Shown here: in pieces, positions 48,971 to 58,752 of the stretch
How the letters are laid out: every line of letters starts with the position of its first letter
How positions within the stretch are numbered: position 1 is the stretch's first letter
DNA from: Cardiobacteriaceae bacterium
GTDB taxonomy: Bacteria > Pseudomonadota > Gammaproteobacteria > Cardiobacteriales > Cardiobacteriaceae
NCBI GenBank assembly: GCA_030529365.1
Contig: JAUMXB010000002.1
Span: 186,001 to 250,000, forward strand
DNA length: 64,000 nucleotides
Direction of reading: 5' to 3'
Notes under the pieces: model-generated
Told to the model about the DNA's origin: nothing
The model's input: only the letters and a program-made list of their open reading frames with translations
Databases searched by the model: none
Translations under genes and position numbers: made by a program

Positions 48971-49960
48971 TTATGGGATGACGCCCATGCCGATCAGTGC
49001 TTCGCGGGCGCCAATATCGCCGGCGGCTTCCGCTTTTTTCAGCCATTCGATGGCGCGTTGGCGGTTGCGCTTGACGCCGTGGCCTTCGGCGTACATGAAG
49101 CCGAGCATGACCTGGGTATCCTTGTCGCCCTGGTTGGCAGCCATTTCCAGCCATTTCACCGCCTGTGCGCTATCCTTGCGGACTTTCCAGCCGTCGCGGT
49201 ACATCATGCCCAGTAGCTTTTGCGCGCGGATGCTGCCGTTTTCCGCGGCCTTGTGATACCAGTCGAGCGCCTGGGGCATGTCCACTTCCGCGCCCCGCCC
49301 GTATTCAAGGGCGCGGCCCAGCTGGTATTGCGCGTTGCCGTGGTTTTGCTCTGCGGCGCGGGCGAAAAAGCGTCGCGCCTGTTCGTTGTCCTGCACGATG
49401 CCGTGCCCCTGGGCGTAGGCCAGCCCCATGCGGTATTGCGCTTCGGCTTCACCAAGGCCGGCCGAGCGGGCATACCATTGCAGGGCGAGGGTGCGGTCGC
49501 GCGCCACGCCCTGGCCGTCGGCATACATTTTGGCAAGGCGCAGCTGTGCCTTGCCGTGCAGGCTCTCGGCGGCTTGCTGGAGGAGGCTGGCGGCTTTCCA
49601 TTCGTCTTTTTCCACGCCGCGGCCATCCAGATAGGCGAGCGCGAGCTGGTATTGGGTGTCGGGATCGCTGGCGCTGGTATCGCCGCTGCTGGCGGCGTTT
49701 TCCAGGGTTTGCGAGGTGTTCTGGTAGAGGCTTCTGGCTTTGTCGAGGTCGCGCGGGACGAGGATGCCTTCCTCATACATTTGCGCAAGGCGGGCCTGCG
49801 CCCGGGCGTGCCCTTTTTCGGCGAGCTGGGTGTAATAGTGGTAGGCGTCGCGGTAATTGCCTTTGGCGAAGGCGAGGTCGGCCTTGGCGAGATCGGCCTG
49901 GTCATCGGCATGGGCGAGAGCACAGCAGGCCAGCAGGAGGGGCAATAGGCGGCATTTCAT
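48971..49960 (-). CDS. Sel1-like repeat protein, exported
   Basis: A 329-residue protein with a signal peptide (MKCRLLPLLLACCALAHA) and about seven Sel1/TPR-like repeats of roughly 36 residues, for example AQYRMGLAYAQGHGIVQDN and AQKLLGMMYRDGWKVRKDS. Such solenoids bind peptides or proteins in the periplasm or at the surface. The start at 49960 is chosen from the signal peptide. Partner unknown. Confidence 0.88.
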   Translation of the reverse strand: MKCRLLPLLLACCALAHADDQADLAKADLAFAKGNYRDAYHYYTQLAEKGHARAQARLAQMYEEGILVPRDLDKARSLYQNTSQTLENAASSGDTSASDPDTQYQLALAYLDGRGVEKDEWKAASLLQQAAESLHGKAQLRLAKMYADGQGVARDRTLALQWYARSAGLGEAEAQYRMGLAYAQGHGIVQDNEQARRFFARAAEQNHGNAQYQLGRALEYGRGAEVDMPQALDWYHKAAENGSIRAQKLLGMMYRDGWKVRKDSAQAVKWLEMAANQGDKDTQVMLGFMYAEGHGVKRNRQRAIEWLKKAEAAGDIGAREALIGMGVIP

Positions 49961-49999
49961 CGGTGGCGTCCTTGTGATTCCATTCTGACAATCATGCAA

Positions 50000-51343
50000 T
50001 TATAGCGGTTGTGGCGTTGCCGGCGGGCGGGTGATTTTCAAGACGCGGCGCACGCCGAGGATGGCGTTGCAGGTGAGCCCGGCAACGATGCCGCCCCACA
50101 GGCCGTAGATGCCGTAACCGAAGCCGTAGGCAAGGAGCAGCCCACAGGGAAAGCCGATGATCCAGTAGCCGATGAGGGCGTAGTACATGGGCGCCTTGGT
50201 GTCCTGCATGCCGCGCAGGATGCCGGCGGCGCAGACCTGGATGCCATCGACGAACTGGAAAATGCCGACGATAAAGAGGATGTTGACGGCAATGGGGATG
50301 ATGTCGGCGTTGTTGGTATAAAGGCCGATGATGGCGCGCGGAAAGAGGAAGATGACGAGCGCCGCGAAGATCATGATGACGGCGGTGAGATAGAGGCCGC
50401 CGATGGCGCGCTGGCGCAGCGCTACGTAATCCTTGCTGCCGTTGGCGTTGCCGATGCGGATGGTGAGCGCCGAGGCGAGGCCGAGCGGGATCATGAAGGA
50501 GAGGCCGCCGTAGTTGAGGGCGATCTGGTTGGCGCCGGTGTAGATGGCATCCGAGCGGCTGACGATGAGGCTGACGCCGATGAAGAGCCCGGCTTCCATG
50601 ATGATGCCGAGCGCAATCGGCAGGCCGATGCGCACATAGGTTTTCAGCTCGCCGATGTCGGGGGCGGCAAAGCGGGTGTAGAGGCGGTAGGGCTGCCAGC
50701 GCGGGTTGCGCCAGGTGGCATGAAAGATGGCGATGGCGTAGAGAAAGCCGCACAGGGCAGTGGAGATGGCCATGCCGACGGCACCAAGCGGCGGCACGAT
50801 CCAGAAGCCTTTGAGGAGAAGGTAGTTGCCGATGATGTTGACGGGAATCAGGCAGATTTGAATGATGACGCCGGTACGCGGATAGCTCATGCCTTCCAGA
50901 AAGTAGCGGGCGGCAAGGGCGAAAACGAAGACGCCGCCGCCCGGCGCGACGGTGAGAAGGTAGGCGCGCGCGCCAGCTTCGATATCGGGCGCGCTGCCGA
51001 TAAGGCGCGGCAGATAGGCGGCGCACAGGGTGAGCACGGTGGTGAGAATGCCGAGCAGGGCGGTGAGCCATACGCCCTGCTGGAAGCTGCGGCGGATGCG
51101 CAAGGTATCGTTGGCGCCATGGTATTTGGAGATGTTGGTGGTGATGACCAGCGCGATGCCGAGCATGAAGAGAAAGACGAAGCTGAAAATTTGCGCGCCG
51201 AGCGCCACGGAAGCGAGCACCTGCGGTGTTTCGCGGCCGGCCATGATGGTGTCGATGACCGGCATGATTTGCCCGAGAAGCTGGGTGAGGATCATGGGCA
51301 GGGCCAACGCAATGGTGGTTTTCAGTTCGTGACGGATGTTCAT
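50000..51343 (-). CDS. MATE family efflux transporter
   Basis: A 447-residue inner-membrane protein with about 12 hydrophobic segments. The N-terminal half has LALPMILTQLLGQIMPVIDT and IMAGRETPQVLASVALG; the second half LPIALGIIMEAGLFIGVSL, typical of NorM/DinF-type multidrug and toxin extruders driven by H+ or Na+. The start at 51343 is preferred: the longer frame to 51391 runs into the intergenic repeat. No strong ribosome-binding site is seen. Confidence 0.92.
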   Translation of the reverse strand: MNIRHELKTTIALALPMILTQLLGQIMPVIDTIMAGRETPQVLASVALGAQIFSFVFLFMLGIALVITTNISKYHGANDTLRIRRSFQQGVWLTALLGILTTVLTLCAAYLPRLIGSAPDIEAGARAYLLTVAPGGGVFVFALAARYFLEGMSYPRTGVIIQICLIPVNIIGNYLLLKGFWIVPPLGAVGMAISTALCGFLYAIAIFHATWRNPRWQPYRLYTRFAAPDIGELKTYVRIGLPIALGIIMEAGLFIGVSLIVSRSDAIYTGANQIALNYGGLSFMIPLGLASALTIRIGNANGSKDYVALRQRAIGGLYLTAVIMIFAALVIFLFPRAIIGLYTNNADIIPIAVNILFIVGIFQFVDGIQVCAAGILRGMQDTKAPMYYALIGYWIIGFPCGLLLAYGFGYGIYGLWGGIVAGLTCNAILGVRRVLKITRPPATPQPL

Positions 51344-51364
51344 GGGGCAAAAATATTCATAATT

Positions 51365-51454
51365 ATGGTAAAAATAGTGATTCTTTACCATAATAAAGCG
51401 CTTATCGTGAGAAATTTTCTCGCGATAAGCGCTTGTTGCTGAGAAAATTTACCA
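51365..51454 (-). repeat. Paired AAGCGCTT intergenic element, copy 8 (inverted)
   Basis: Tail GGTAAAAATAGTGATTCTTTACC first, then cores at 51396-51403 and 51427-51434. It lies between the MATE gene start and the pilZ end, in the opposite orientation to copies 1-6. Confidence 0.9.
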
Positions 51455-51474
51455 CTCGCGCGAGTGGAGAAGTG

Positions 51475-51834
51475 TTACAGGGTATGTGAGGGAAGGCCGG
51501 TATGCAGGGTCTTGCCAAGGCCTTTTTCGATGGTTTCGCGGATTTTTGGCACTTCACGTCCCAGAAGCTGGATGCCGATGCCGGGGATGCGGTTGACTTC
51601 CTTTTTCGGCGGATTGAGCCAGACGACGCGGCCGGATACCGCAAATTTGCCAAGATCCTGCGGGAGCTGGAGGAAGATGAACACTTCCTGTTCGAGCTGG
51701 TAGCGTTCGTCGGTGGCAACGAAGATGCCGCAGCCGTCCACGAAGGGCATGTAGGCATTGTAGAGCGCGCGGTTGTCAGCGATGTTGACGCGGATGACGC
51801 CTTTTTTCAGTTTGGATTGGACGGTGTCGCTCAT
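51475..51834 (-). CDS. pilZ: PilZ-domain protein, type IV pilus assembly
   Basis: A 119-residue protein of the PilZ family found after holB in many gammaproteobacteria. It contains GCGIFVATDERYQLEQEVFI and FAVSGRVVWLNPPKK, with GIGIQLLG at the end. It lacks the N-terminal RxxxR of c-di-GMP-binding PilZ domains, as does Pseudomonas PilZ, which binds PilB and FimX rather than the nucleotide. It overlaps holB by 4 nt. Confidence 0.88.
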   Translation of the reverse strand: MSDTVQSKLKKGVIRVNIADNRALYNAYMPFVDGCGIFVATDERYQLEQEVFIFLQLPQDLGKFAVSGRVVWLNPPKKEVNRIPGIGIQLLGREVPKIRETIEKGLGKTLHTGLPSHTL

Positions 51835-52775
51835 AGGACGGGATTCCTTGGATCGAGGGTTTCAAGCAGCAGGGATTTGACGGCCAGCGCCGGCGCGCCT
51901 TGGCGCCGCCCAGGATGGCGGTTTTTGCAGAGCGCCGCGTGCAGACGATGCAGGCGGGGAAGGTCGAGGCCGGGAATGTGGCAGGCTGCGGTTGGCGCAA
52001 GATTTTGCCAATTTTCCATGGTGCTGTCCAGCTGGCGCGCATGGATGAGCGCGGCAACCTGTTCGCTGCACCAATCGAGTACGTCTTCGCCGGGAATGTT
52101 TTCCAGCGCCAGCAGAAAGGCGCTTTCACGGGCAGGCCGCAGACAGAGATGAATCAGGGCATCGAGTTGCCAGGGGGGCAGGGGAACGGCGTTGATGGCG
52201 GCGTGCGGGTTGTCATGATGGCGGCGCAAGAGTTCACGGGCACGATCGGCATCGAGCCCCTGCTCCTCGCAAAGCCAGGCGAGGCTTTGCGCGGTATCGG
52301 GCTGCGGCACCCGCCAGGGACGCGCGCGGCTCGCGATGGTGGGCTTGACGGCGAGGCGGTTGGGCGCGGAGAGGCAGAAATGGCTGTGCGTTTGCGGTTC
52401 TTCCAGGGTTTTCAGGAGCGCGTTCAGGGCGGGGTCGTCGTAGCGGTCGATATTGCCGAGATAGATGCCGCGGCGTGCGCTGATGACAGGAGTGGTGGCG
52501 AGTTGTGCATTGAGTTCGCGAATCTGCGCGATGGTGAGCTTGTCGCGATGGTAGAGATAGTCGGGATGGAGATCGCGCGCAATCAGGTGGCAGGACTGGC
52601 AATGGCCGCAAGCCTGGCCTTGCTGGGGCTCGAGGCAGAGCAGCGCTTTGAGATAGAGGCGGGCGAGGGCATGGGCGTTGTCGCGCTGCCCATCGAGAAA
52701 GAGGAGGGCATTGGGCGGACGGGTGATGAGCGGGGCAAGCGCTTCAGCCTCGGTAGCAAGCCAGGGATAGCACAT
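51831..52775 (-). CDS. holB: DNA polymerase III delta-prime subunit
   Basis: A 314-residue clamp-loader subunit. It shows the zinc-binding CGHCQSCHLI near residue 57 and RGIYLGNIDRYDDPALNALLK (sensor region, SRC-like). The Walker A position reads LDGQRDNAHALARLY without GKT, as expected for the non-ATP-binding delta-prime. It lies between tmk (3-nt gap) and pilZ (4-nt overlap), the standard order. Confidence 0.9.
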   Translation of the reverse strand: MCYPWLATEAEALAPLITRPPNALLFLDGQRDNAHALARLYLKALLCLEPQQGQACGHCQSCHLIARDLHPDYLYHRDKLTIAQIRELNAQLATTPVISARRGIYLGNIDRYDDPALNALLKTLEEPQTHSHFCLSAPNRLAVKPTIASRARPWRVPQPDTAQSLAWLCEEQGLDADRARELLRRHHDNPHAAINAVPLPPWQLDALIHLCLRPARESAFLLALENIPGEDVLDWCSEQVAALIHARQLDSTMENWQNLAPTAACHIPGLDLPRLHRLHAALCKNRHPGRRQGAPALAVKSLLLETLDPRNPVL

Positions 52776-52778
52776 GGT

Positions 52779-53393
52779 TTACTCCAATTCGGCAAGCGCT
52801 TGCGCAATATGGGAAAAGACGGCTTCCGGGCTGCCGCTCGCGTCGATGAAGCGGGCATTGGCGAGCTGCGCGCGGGCGCGGTAGGCATCGCGCACGGCGT
52901 CGAAAAAGGGCGCGTCTTCCTGTTCGAAGCGGTCATGCGCGTTACCGCGCGTGGCGATGCGGCGTGCACTTTCTTCTGGAGACAGGCCGAGGATGAGACG
53001 CAGATCCGGTTCGAGATGGGCGGGCAACAGCGCTTCGAAGGCGGCAATGCTGGCCGCAGGAATGCCGCGCGCCGCACCCTGGTAGGCGTAAGTGGCATCA
53101 TTGTAGCGGTCGCAAATTACCCATTGTCCACAGGCCAGGCGCGGGCGGATTTCCTGCACGAGATGTTCGTTGCGCGCGGCAAGGATGACGAGGAGTTCGG
53201 TATAGGCGTCGGCATGGGTGGCGGGATCGAGCAACAGGGCGCGCAGGGTTTCGCCTAGCGCTGTGCCGCCGGGTTCTCGGGTGAAATGGGCGGCGATGCC
53301 TCGCGTGGCGAGCCAGTCGGCAATCAGCGCCATTTGCGTGGATTTGCCCACGCCTTCGCTGCCGTCCAGGGTGATGAATCGTCCGCGCATCAT
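52779..53393 (-). CDS. tmk: Thymidylate kinase
   Basis: A 204-residue kinase phosphorylating dTMP to dTDP. Motifs: P-loop LDGSEGVGKSTQMALI (8-23), the DRX region FTREPGGTALGE, and ICDRYNDATYAYQGAARG. Length is the family norm. It overlaps mltG by 4 nt and precedes holB, as in other gammaproteobacteria. Confidence 0.95.
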   Translation of the reverse strand: MMRGRFITLDGSEGVGKSTQMALIADWLATRGIAAHFTREPGGTALGETLRALLLDPATHADAYTELLVILAARNEHLVQEIRPRLACGQWVICDRYNDATYAYQGAARGIPAASIAAFEALLPAHLEPDLRLILGLSPEESARRIATRGNAHDRFEQEDAPFFDAVRDAYRARAQLANARFIDASGSPEAVFSHIAQALAELE

Positions 53394-54394
53394 TTCTGCT
53401 GGCTGCGCCAGGCGGCGACCGCTTTCTGGTGCGCTTCGTAAGTGGCGGAAAAGACGTGGCCGCCTTTGCCGTCGGCCACGAAATAGAGGGCGTCACCATC
53501 GTCAGGATGCAGACTTGCCTCAATGCTGGCGCGGCTCGGCAGGGCAATGGGCGTAGGCGGCAAGCCGGAGCGGGTATAGGTGTTGTAAGGGGTGTCGGTT
53601 TGCAGGTGGCTTTTGGTGATCACGCCCTGGTAGTCTTTCGCGCCATAAATGACGGCGGGGTCGGTTTGCAGGCGCATGCCCTGTTGCAGACGGCGCACGA
53701 AAACGCCGGCCACCTGTTCGCGTTCGCTCGCCACGCCGGTTTCCTTTTCGACGATGGAGGCAAGGACAAGCGCTTCGTAAGGGGTTGTCAGGGGAAGATT
53801 GTCGGCACGTTTGCGCCAGGCGGCATCAAGATAGTCGTGCATCGCCTGGTGCAGACGTTTGAGAAGGGCGAGATCGGTTTCGCGGTAGGGGAAGTGGTAG
53901 GTATCGGGCAGGAACCAGCCTTCGAGAGAGCCTTCGATGCCGAGTGCCCGGGCAATATCGGCGTCGCTTTTGCCGGCGAGGGTGTGCTCGAGGTGCGGAT
54001 CGGCGGCGATTTGCGCGAGGAGCTGGGCCACGGTACGCCCTTCGACGATGGTGATGCTGAAAGTGGCGACTTTGCCGGCGGCCATGTCAGCCAAGAGGTC
54101 GGCGATGGTGGCATTGCCTTGCAGGCGGTAATCACCGGCTTGCAGGCGCGAGGCCTGGCCGCTCAGGCGTGCATGGACGATGGCGGGCAGGGCGGAAGGA
54201 ATGATGCCGTCTGCTTGCAGGCGTTGGGCGATGGTGGTGATGTTGTCGCCGCGTTTCACCGTGAAGATATCGTGATCGCTGACGTGCAGCGGGATTTGCA
54301 GGCTGCGCTGATAGTGCCAGTATCCCAGCCCGCCGAGCAATGCACCTGCAAGCAGGGCAAAGAGGAAAAAGCGGGCGAGGATGCGGCGCAGCAT
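53390..54394 (-). CDS. mltG: Endolytic peptidoglycan transglycosylase MltG
   Basis: A 334-residue YceG/MltG protein with one N-terminal membrane anchor (FFLFALLAGALLGGLGYWHY) and a periplasmic catalytic domain. The catalytic motif is ASIVEKETGVASERE with the conserved Glu near residue 218. It cleaves nascent glycan strands and sets their length. The start at 54394 lies 4 nt after fabF. No pabC gene sits between fabF and mltG here. Confidence 0.93.
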   Translation of the reverse strand: MLRRILARFFLFALLAGALLGGLGYWHYQRSLQIPLHVSDHDIFTVKRGDNITTIAQRLQADGIIPSALPAIVHARLSGQASRLQAGDYRLQGNATIADLLADMAAGKVATFSITIVEGRTVAQLLAQIAADPHLEHTLAGKSDADIARALGIEGSLEGWFLPDTYHFPYRETDLALLKRLHQAMHDYLDAAWRKRADNLPLTTPYEALVLASIVEKETGVASEREQVAGVFVRRLQQGMRLQTDPAVIYGAKDYQGVITKSHLQTDTPYNTYTRSGLPPTPIALPSRASIEASLHPDDGDALYFVADGKGGHVFSATYEAHQKAVAAWRSQQK

Positions 54395-54398
54395 GGCG

Positions 54399-55661
54399 TC
54401 AGATTTTCCTGAAGATCAGGCTGGCGTTGGTGCCGCCAAAGCCGAAGGAGTTGGAAAGCGCGATGTTGATCGGATGCGGGCGCGCGGTGTGCGCCACATA
54501 ATCTAGATCGCAGTCGGGATCGGGATTGTCGAGGTTGATCGTCGGCGGGGCGATCTGGTCGCGCAGGGCGAGCAGGGTAAAGATGGCTTCTAGGCCACCA
54601 GCAGCACCCAGCGCATGGCCGGTCATGGATTTGGTGCTGCTCACCAGGAGTTTGTAGGCGTGTTCGCCAAAGGCGCGCTTGATGGCAAGGGTTTCCGCCA
54701 CGTCGCCTGCAGGTGTGGAGGTGCCATGGGCGTTGATGTAGTCCACGTCTTCGGCGGCAATGCCTGCATCTTTCAGGGCATTGGTCATGCAGCGCGCCGC
54801 GCCGCTGCCGTCTTCGAGCGGGGCAGTCATGTGGTAGGCGTCAGCGCTCATGCCGATGCCGATGATTTCGCCGTAGATTTTCGCACCGCGTGTCTGGGCG
54901 CGTTCCAGGCTTTCCAGCACGAGCACGCCCGCGCCATCGCCGAGCACAAAACCGTCGCGGTCGCGATCCCATGGACGCGAGGCTTTTTCCGGTGCGTCAT
55001 TGCGCGTGGACAGCGCGCGCGCTGCGGCAAATCCGGCAATGCCCATGTCGTTGCCGGCCATTTCCGCGCCCCCTGCGATCATTACGTCCACATCGCCCAT
55101 CTGGATCATGCGCACGGCCTGGGCGATTGAATGGGTGGCACTCGCGCAGGCGGTGACAGTAGCGAGGTTGGGACCTCGCAAGCCGTAGCGGATGGAGAGA
55201 TTGCCTGCGATCATGTTGATGATGTTGCGCGGTACATAAAACGGCGACACGCGCTTGGCGCCGCCGTCGAGAAAATCCTTGTAGCCTTCGAGCATGCCGG
55301 GCAGGCCGCCGATGCCAGAGCCAATGATAATGCCGGTGCGTTCGGCAAGTGCATCGTCTCCAAAATCAAGGCCGCTGTCTTCTATGGCATCAATGCCTGC
55401 GGCCAAGCCATAGAGAATAAATGAATCCATTTTGCGTACGTCTTTTCTGTCGAAATAACGTTGCGTGTCGAGATCAATGATGTTGCCGCGAAATCTCACC
55501 GGGAGAGAGGTGGCATCATAATCAGCTATCGGACGGATACCGCTTTTGCCGGCAAGGATGTTTTGCCAGGCGCCTGCGATAGTGGAGCCGACCGGGCTGA
55601 CAATGCCCATGCCAGTGACGACTACCCGGGGGATGTTGCGTTGCACATTCATTGCGTTCAT
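54399..55661 (-). CDS. fabF: 3-Oxoacyl-ACP synthase II
   Basis: A 420-residue elongating ketosynthase of fatty acid synthesis. The catalytic triad is visible: Cys in TVTACASATHSIAQ, His in NAHGTSTPAGD and His in SMTGHALGAAGG. ATG at 55661 follows AAGGAAC; a second ATG lies 3 codons later. The longer open frame upstream runs antisense-free through the terminator and acpP region and is not used. It follows acpP, with a strong hairpin between. Confidence 0.96.
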   Translation of the reverse strand: MNAMNVQRNIPRVVVTGMGIVSPVGSTIAGAWQNILAGKSGIRPIADYDATSLPVRFRGNIIDLDTQRYFDRKDVRKMDSFILYGLAAGIDAIEDSGLDFGDDALAERTGIIIGSGIGGLPGMLEGYKDFLDGGAKRVSPFYVPRNIINMIAGNLSIRYGLRGPNLATVTACASATHSIAQAVRMIQMGDVDVMIAGGAEMAGNDMGIAGFAAARALSTRNDAPEKASRPWDRDRDGFVLGDGAGVLVLESLERAQTRGAKIYGEIIGIGMSADAYHMTAPLEDGSGAARCMTNALKDAGIAAEDVDYINAHGTSTPAGDVAETLAIKRAFGEHAYKLLVSSTKSMTGHALGAAGGLEAIFTLLALRDQIAPPTINLDNPDPDCDLDYVAHTARPHPINIALSNSFGFGGTNASLIFRKI

Positions 55662-55710
55662 GGTTGTTCCTTGGTCTCGGCGGCGAGCGCAAAAAGGGCC
55701 GTAAAACAAA

Positions 55711-55749
55711 ACGCCAAAAAAGCCACAGAGGCTGTGGCTTTTTTGGCGT
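55711..55749. terminator. Long terminator hairpin between acpP and fabF
   Basis: ACGCCAAAAAAGCCACAG pairs with CTGTGGCTTTTTTGGCGT, 18 bp with a 3-nt loop. It contains T-runs on both strands. It should reduce transcription from the highly expressed acpP into fabF, a common way to set different levels. Confidence 0.85.
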
Positions 55750-55755
55750 CCCTGA

Positions 55756-55995
55756 TCAAGCGTTGTGAGCTTTGACGTAGTCGATCGCGCTTTGTACGGT
55801 GGTAATTTTTTCGGCGTCTTCATCCGGAATTTCGCAGTCGAATTCCTTTTCCAAAGACATGACCAGCTCGACCAGATCGAGAGAGTCGGCCCCGAGGTCA
55901 TCCATGAAATGGGCTTCAGGCTTGACCTGAGCTTCGTCAACGCTCAATTGCTCGGCGATGACTTTGATGACGCGTTCTTCAATTGTGTTACTCAT
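55756..55995 (-). CDS. acpP: Acyl carrier protein
   Basis: A 79-residue acidic four-helix protein with the phosphopantetheine site [17 protein letters not shown] (Ser about residue 38). Shuttles acyl intermediates between Fab enzymes. AGGAAATTTCA precedes the ATG. It sits between fabG and fabF, the conserved place. Confidence 0.97.
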   Translation of the reverse strand: MSNTIEERVIKVIAEQLSVDEAQVKPEAHFMDDLGADSLDLVELVMSLEKEFDCEIPDEDAEKITTVQSAIDYVKAHNA

Positions 55996-56094
55996 TGAAA
56001 TTTCCTGTGGTTAGAGGGTAAAAAGGAATCAAAAATGCCGGTGCATGATAGCACCGACTGTGGCAACGACAAAGCCTGCATGGCAGGCAGCCTG

Positions 56095-56832
56095 TCAAAT
56101 CATGTACATACCGCCGTTGACGTGCAGAGTCTCGCCGGTGACATAAGATGCGGAAGCGAGATAAACCGCTGCGTCGGCAATGTCTTCCACAGTGCCGAGG
56201 CGGGCGAGTGGCACCTGTTCGCTCAAGAATTTCTTCTGTGCTTCCGGGAGGGCGTCGGTCATGTCAGTAGCGATGAAACCGGGAGCAATAGTATTTACCG
56301 TGATGCCGCGCGATCCCACTTCGCGGGCAAGTGCCTTGGAAAAGCCGATGAGGCCTGCCTTGGCGGCGGCATAGTTGGTTTGTCCGGCATTACCCATGAC
56401 ACCAACCACCGAAGCAATATTGATGATGCGGCCGAAACGCGCTTTCATCATCGTCTTGCTTACTGCTTTGCACAGGCGGTAAATGCTGGTGAGGTTGGTA
56501 TCGATGACGCGATCCCATTGCTCGTCTTTCATGCGCATCAGGAGGTTGTCGTCGGTAATGCCAGCGTTGTTGACGAGAATGCTGACGTCGCCATATTGCT
56601 CGCTGATCGCTTTCAGGGTGTCTTCGATCTGCGCGGCATTGGTCACGTTCAGGCACATGCCTTGTCCGGCAAGGCCCTGTTCTTTCAGGTCGGCGCTGAT
56701 TTTGTCAGCGCCGGATGGGCTGGTTGCCGTACCAATGACAGTAGCGCCTCGGGCAGCAAAGGCATGCAGGATAGCGCGGCCAATGCCACGGCTTGCGCCG
56801 GTTACCAATACGATTTGTCCTTCAAAATTCAT
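56095..56832 (-). CDS. fabG: 3-Oxoacyl-ACP reductase
   Basis: A 245-residue short-chain dehydrogenase using NADPH. The nucleotide motif is VTGASRGIGRAILHAF; NNAGITDDNLLMRM and the catalytic Ser-Tyr-Lys in NIASVVGVMGNAGQTNYAAA follow. It overlaps fabD by 4 nt. Confidence 0.97.
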   Translation of the reverse strand: MNFEGQIVLVTGASRGIGRAILHAFAARGATVIGTATSPSGADKISADLKEQGLAGQGMCLNVTNAAQIEDTLKAISEQYGDVSILVNNAGITDDNLLMRMKDEQWDRVIDTNLTSIYRLCKAVSKTMMKARFGRIINIASVVGVMGNAGQTNYAAAKAGLIGFSKALAREVGSRGITVNTIAPGFIATDMTDALPEAQKKFLSEQVPLARLGTVEDIADAAVYLASASYVTGETLHVNGGMYMI

Positions 56833-57764
56833 GATTGCTCCAGAAATTGCTGTACCGCTTCAATGTCGGCCGGTTCGGCAAACGGCTGGGTGCGGAAATC
56901 CTTGTTGATGCGCTTGTTTAGCCCGGTGAGTACTTTGCCGGGGCCGCATTCGATAAAGCGGGTGATGCCCTGTTCGGCCAGAGCGTTCATGCAGGCAACC
57001 CAGCGTACCGGCTTGTAGAGTTGTGCGCCAAGCGCACTTTCGATACCTTCCGCGCTCTGGCGGGTATGGGCATCGACGTTATAGACGATGGGTACTTGCG
57101 GGTTTTGCCAGCGGATCTTGTCGAGATAAAAACTGAACCTGGCCGCTGCCCCTTTCATGAGATCGCAGTGCGACGGCACGCTGACCGGCAGCACCACGGC
57201 TTTCATGGCGCCTTCTTTCTTGGCGGCTTCCACGGCTTGTTCGACGCCATGTTTCGTGCCGGCAATGACAACTTGTCCTGGAGCATTGTAGTTGGCAGGA
57301 GACACAGTGTCCTTGATGGCGCGACAAATGGCAGCCACTTGGGCATCTTCCAAACCGAGAATGGCAGCCATGGCGCCTTCGCCGTAAGGCACCGCTTCCT
57401 GCATCAATTCTCCGCGCTTGTGAACCAGACGAATCGCATCTTCGAAATCCAGTGCTCCGGCAGCACACAGTGCAGAGTATTCACCGAGAGAATGACCAGC
57501 CATGGCAGCAGGCTGTAGTGCGGTTTTCTCGCGCAGAATATCGTAGCAGGCGATGTCAGCTGCCAGCATGATGGGCTGGGTGTAGCGGGTATGGTTTAGA
57601 AAGCCTTTTTCGTCTTTCTGTACGATTTGCCACAAGTCTTCACCAATTGTTGAAGAGGCGTGGTCAAAGCGGGATTTCACTTGGGGATAAGCAGCGTGCA
57701 AGGCGCTCAACATGCCTTTTGACTGCGAACCTTGCCCGGGAAAAATGACGGCAACCTTTTTCAT
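56829..57764 (-). CDS. fabD: Malonyl-CoA:ACP transacylase
   Basis: A 311-residue enzyme loading malonyl groups onto ACP. PGQGSQSKGM at the N-terminus, catalytic Ser in AAMAGHSLGEYSALCAAG, and His in VSVPSHCDLM (serine-histidine pair) are present. GGAGG precedes the ATG. It lies between fabH and fabG. Confidence 0.97.
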   Translation of the reverse strand: MKKVAVIFPGQGSQSKGMLSALHAAYPQVKSRFDHASSTIGEDLWQIVQKDEKGFLNHTRYTQPIMLAADIACYDILREKTALQPAAMAGHSLGEYSALCAAGALDFEDAIRLVHKRGELMQEAVPYGEGAMAAILGLEDAQVAAICRAIKDTVSPANYNAPGQVVIAGTKHGVEQAVEAAKKEGAMKAVVLPVSVPSHCDLMKGAAARFSFYLDKIRWQNPQVPIVYNVDAHTRQSAEGIESALGAQLYKPVRWVACMNALAEQGITRFIECGPGKVLTGLNKRINKDFRTQPFAEPADIEAVQQFLEQS

Positions 57765-57783
57765 ATCTCCTCCTTAGAACGCA

Positions 57784-58752
57784 TTAATAAGCGAGAATAC
57801 AGCCGCCCCAGGTGAAACCACCACCAAACGCTTCCAGTAACAAAGTTTGGCCACGACGAATCTTGCCGCTGCGAATGCCATCATCCAATGCCAGAGGTAC
57901 GGAGGCAGCAGATGTGTTGGCATGACGATCGACTGTGACGATGACCTTTTCCATGGGAAGATTCAAATGTTCGGCTGTTGAGCGAATGATACGCAAATTG
58001 GCCTGATGCGGCACGAGAAAATCTATATCTTCCGCCCGCATTTGGCAAAGCTCCAGTAACTCATTGACCAGACTGCTCAAAGAGCGGACGGCAACCTTGA
58101 AGACTTCGCGTCCCTGCATGTGGACATGGGGAGAAAGTGTATCGCGGTTTGCCTTGGCACTGCCCGGGCCCTTGGGAACCCAGAGAAGTTCGCGCTGGCT
58201 GCCATCGCTGTGCAGGATGCTGCCGTAAATGCCGGGCTCGTCGCTCGCTTCGAGAATGACCGCGCCGGCACCATCACCAAAGAGAATGGCAGTAGTGCGA
58301 TCCTGCCAGTCGAGAATATTGGAAAAGATTTCTGCGCCAACCACCAGGGCACGCTTGCATTGTCCGCTTTTGATGAAATTGTCTGCAATGCTCAGAGCAT
58401 AGACAAAGCCGGAACAAACAGCCTGAATATCAAAGGCCGGGATGGAACGGGCCTTGAGCAGGTGTTGCAGTTGGCTGGCAACGCTGGGGAAAGTATGCTG
58501 CGGAGTGGTAGTGGCCACAATGATCAGATCAAGATCGCTTCCTTGCAGGTCAGCAGTTTCCAAGGCGCGGGAAGCGGCCCGAAACGCCAGATCGGCACAG
58601 CTTTCATGTTCAGCAGCAATGTGACGTTGGGCAATACCGGTTCTGGTACGAATCCATTCATCGGAAGTATCGAAATACTGGCGTAATTCATCATTTTTTA
58701 TCACGCGCTCGGGCAAGTAACTGCCAGTGGCAGATATGCGGCTGTAAATCAT
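57784..58752 (-). CDS. fabH: 3-Oxoacyl-ACP synthase III
   Basis: A 322-residue initiating ketosynthase using acetyl-CoA. Catalytic residues are Cys in [17 protein letters not shown], His in [11 protein letters not shown] and Asn in the [13 protein letters not shown] segment. It overlaps plsX by 4 nt. Confidence 0.97.
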   Translation of the reverse strand: MIYSRISATGSYLPERVIKNDELRQYFDTSDEWIRTRTGIAQRHIAAEHESCADLAFRAASRALETADLQGSDLDLIIVATTTPQHTFPSVASQLQHLLKARSIPAFDIQAVCSGFVYALSIADNFIKSGQCKRALVVGAEIFSNILDWQDRTTAILFGDGAGAVILEASDEPGIYGSILHSDGSQRELLWVPKGPGSAKANRDTLSPHVHMQGREVFKVAVRSLSSLVNELLELCQMRAEDIDFLVPHQANLRIIRSTAEHLNLPMEKVIVTVDRHANTSAASVPLALDDGIRSGKIRRGQTLLLEAFGGGFTWGGCILAY

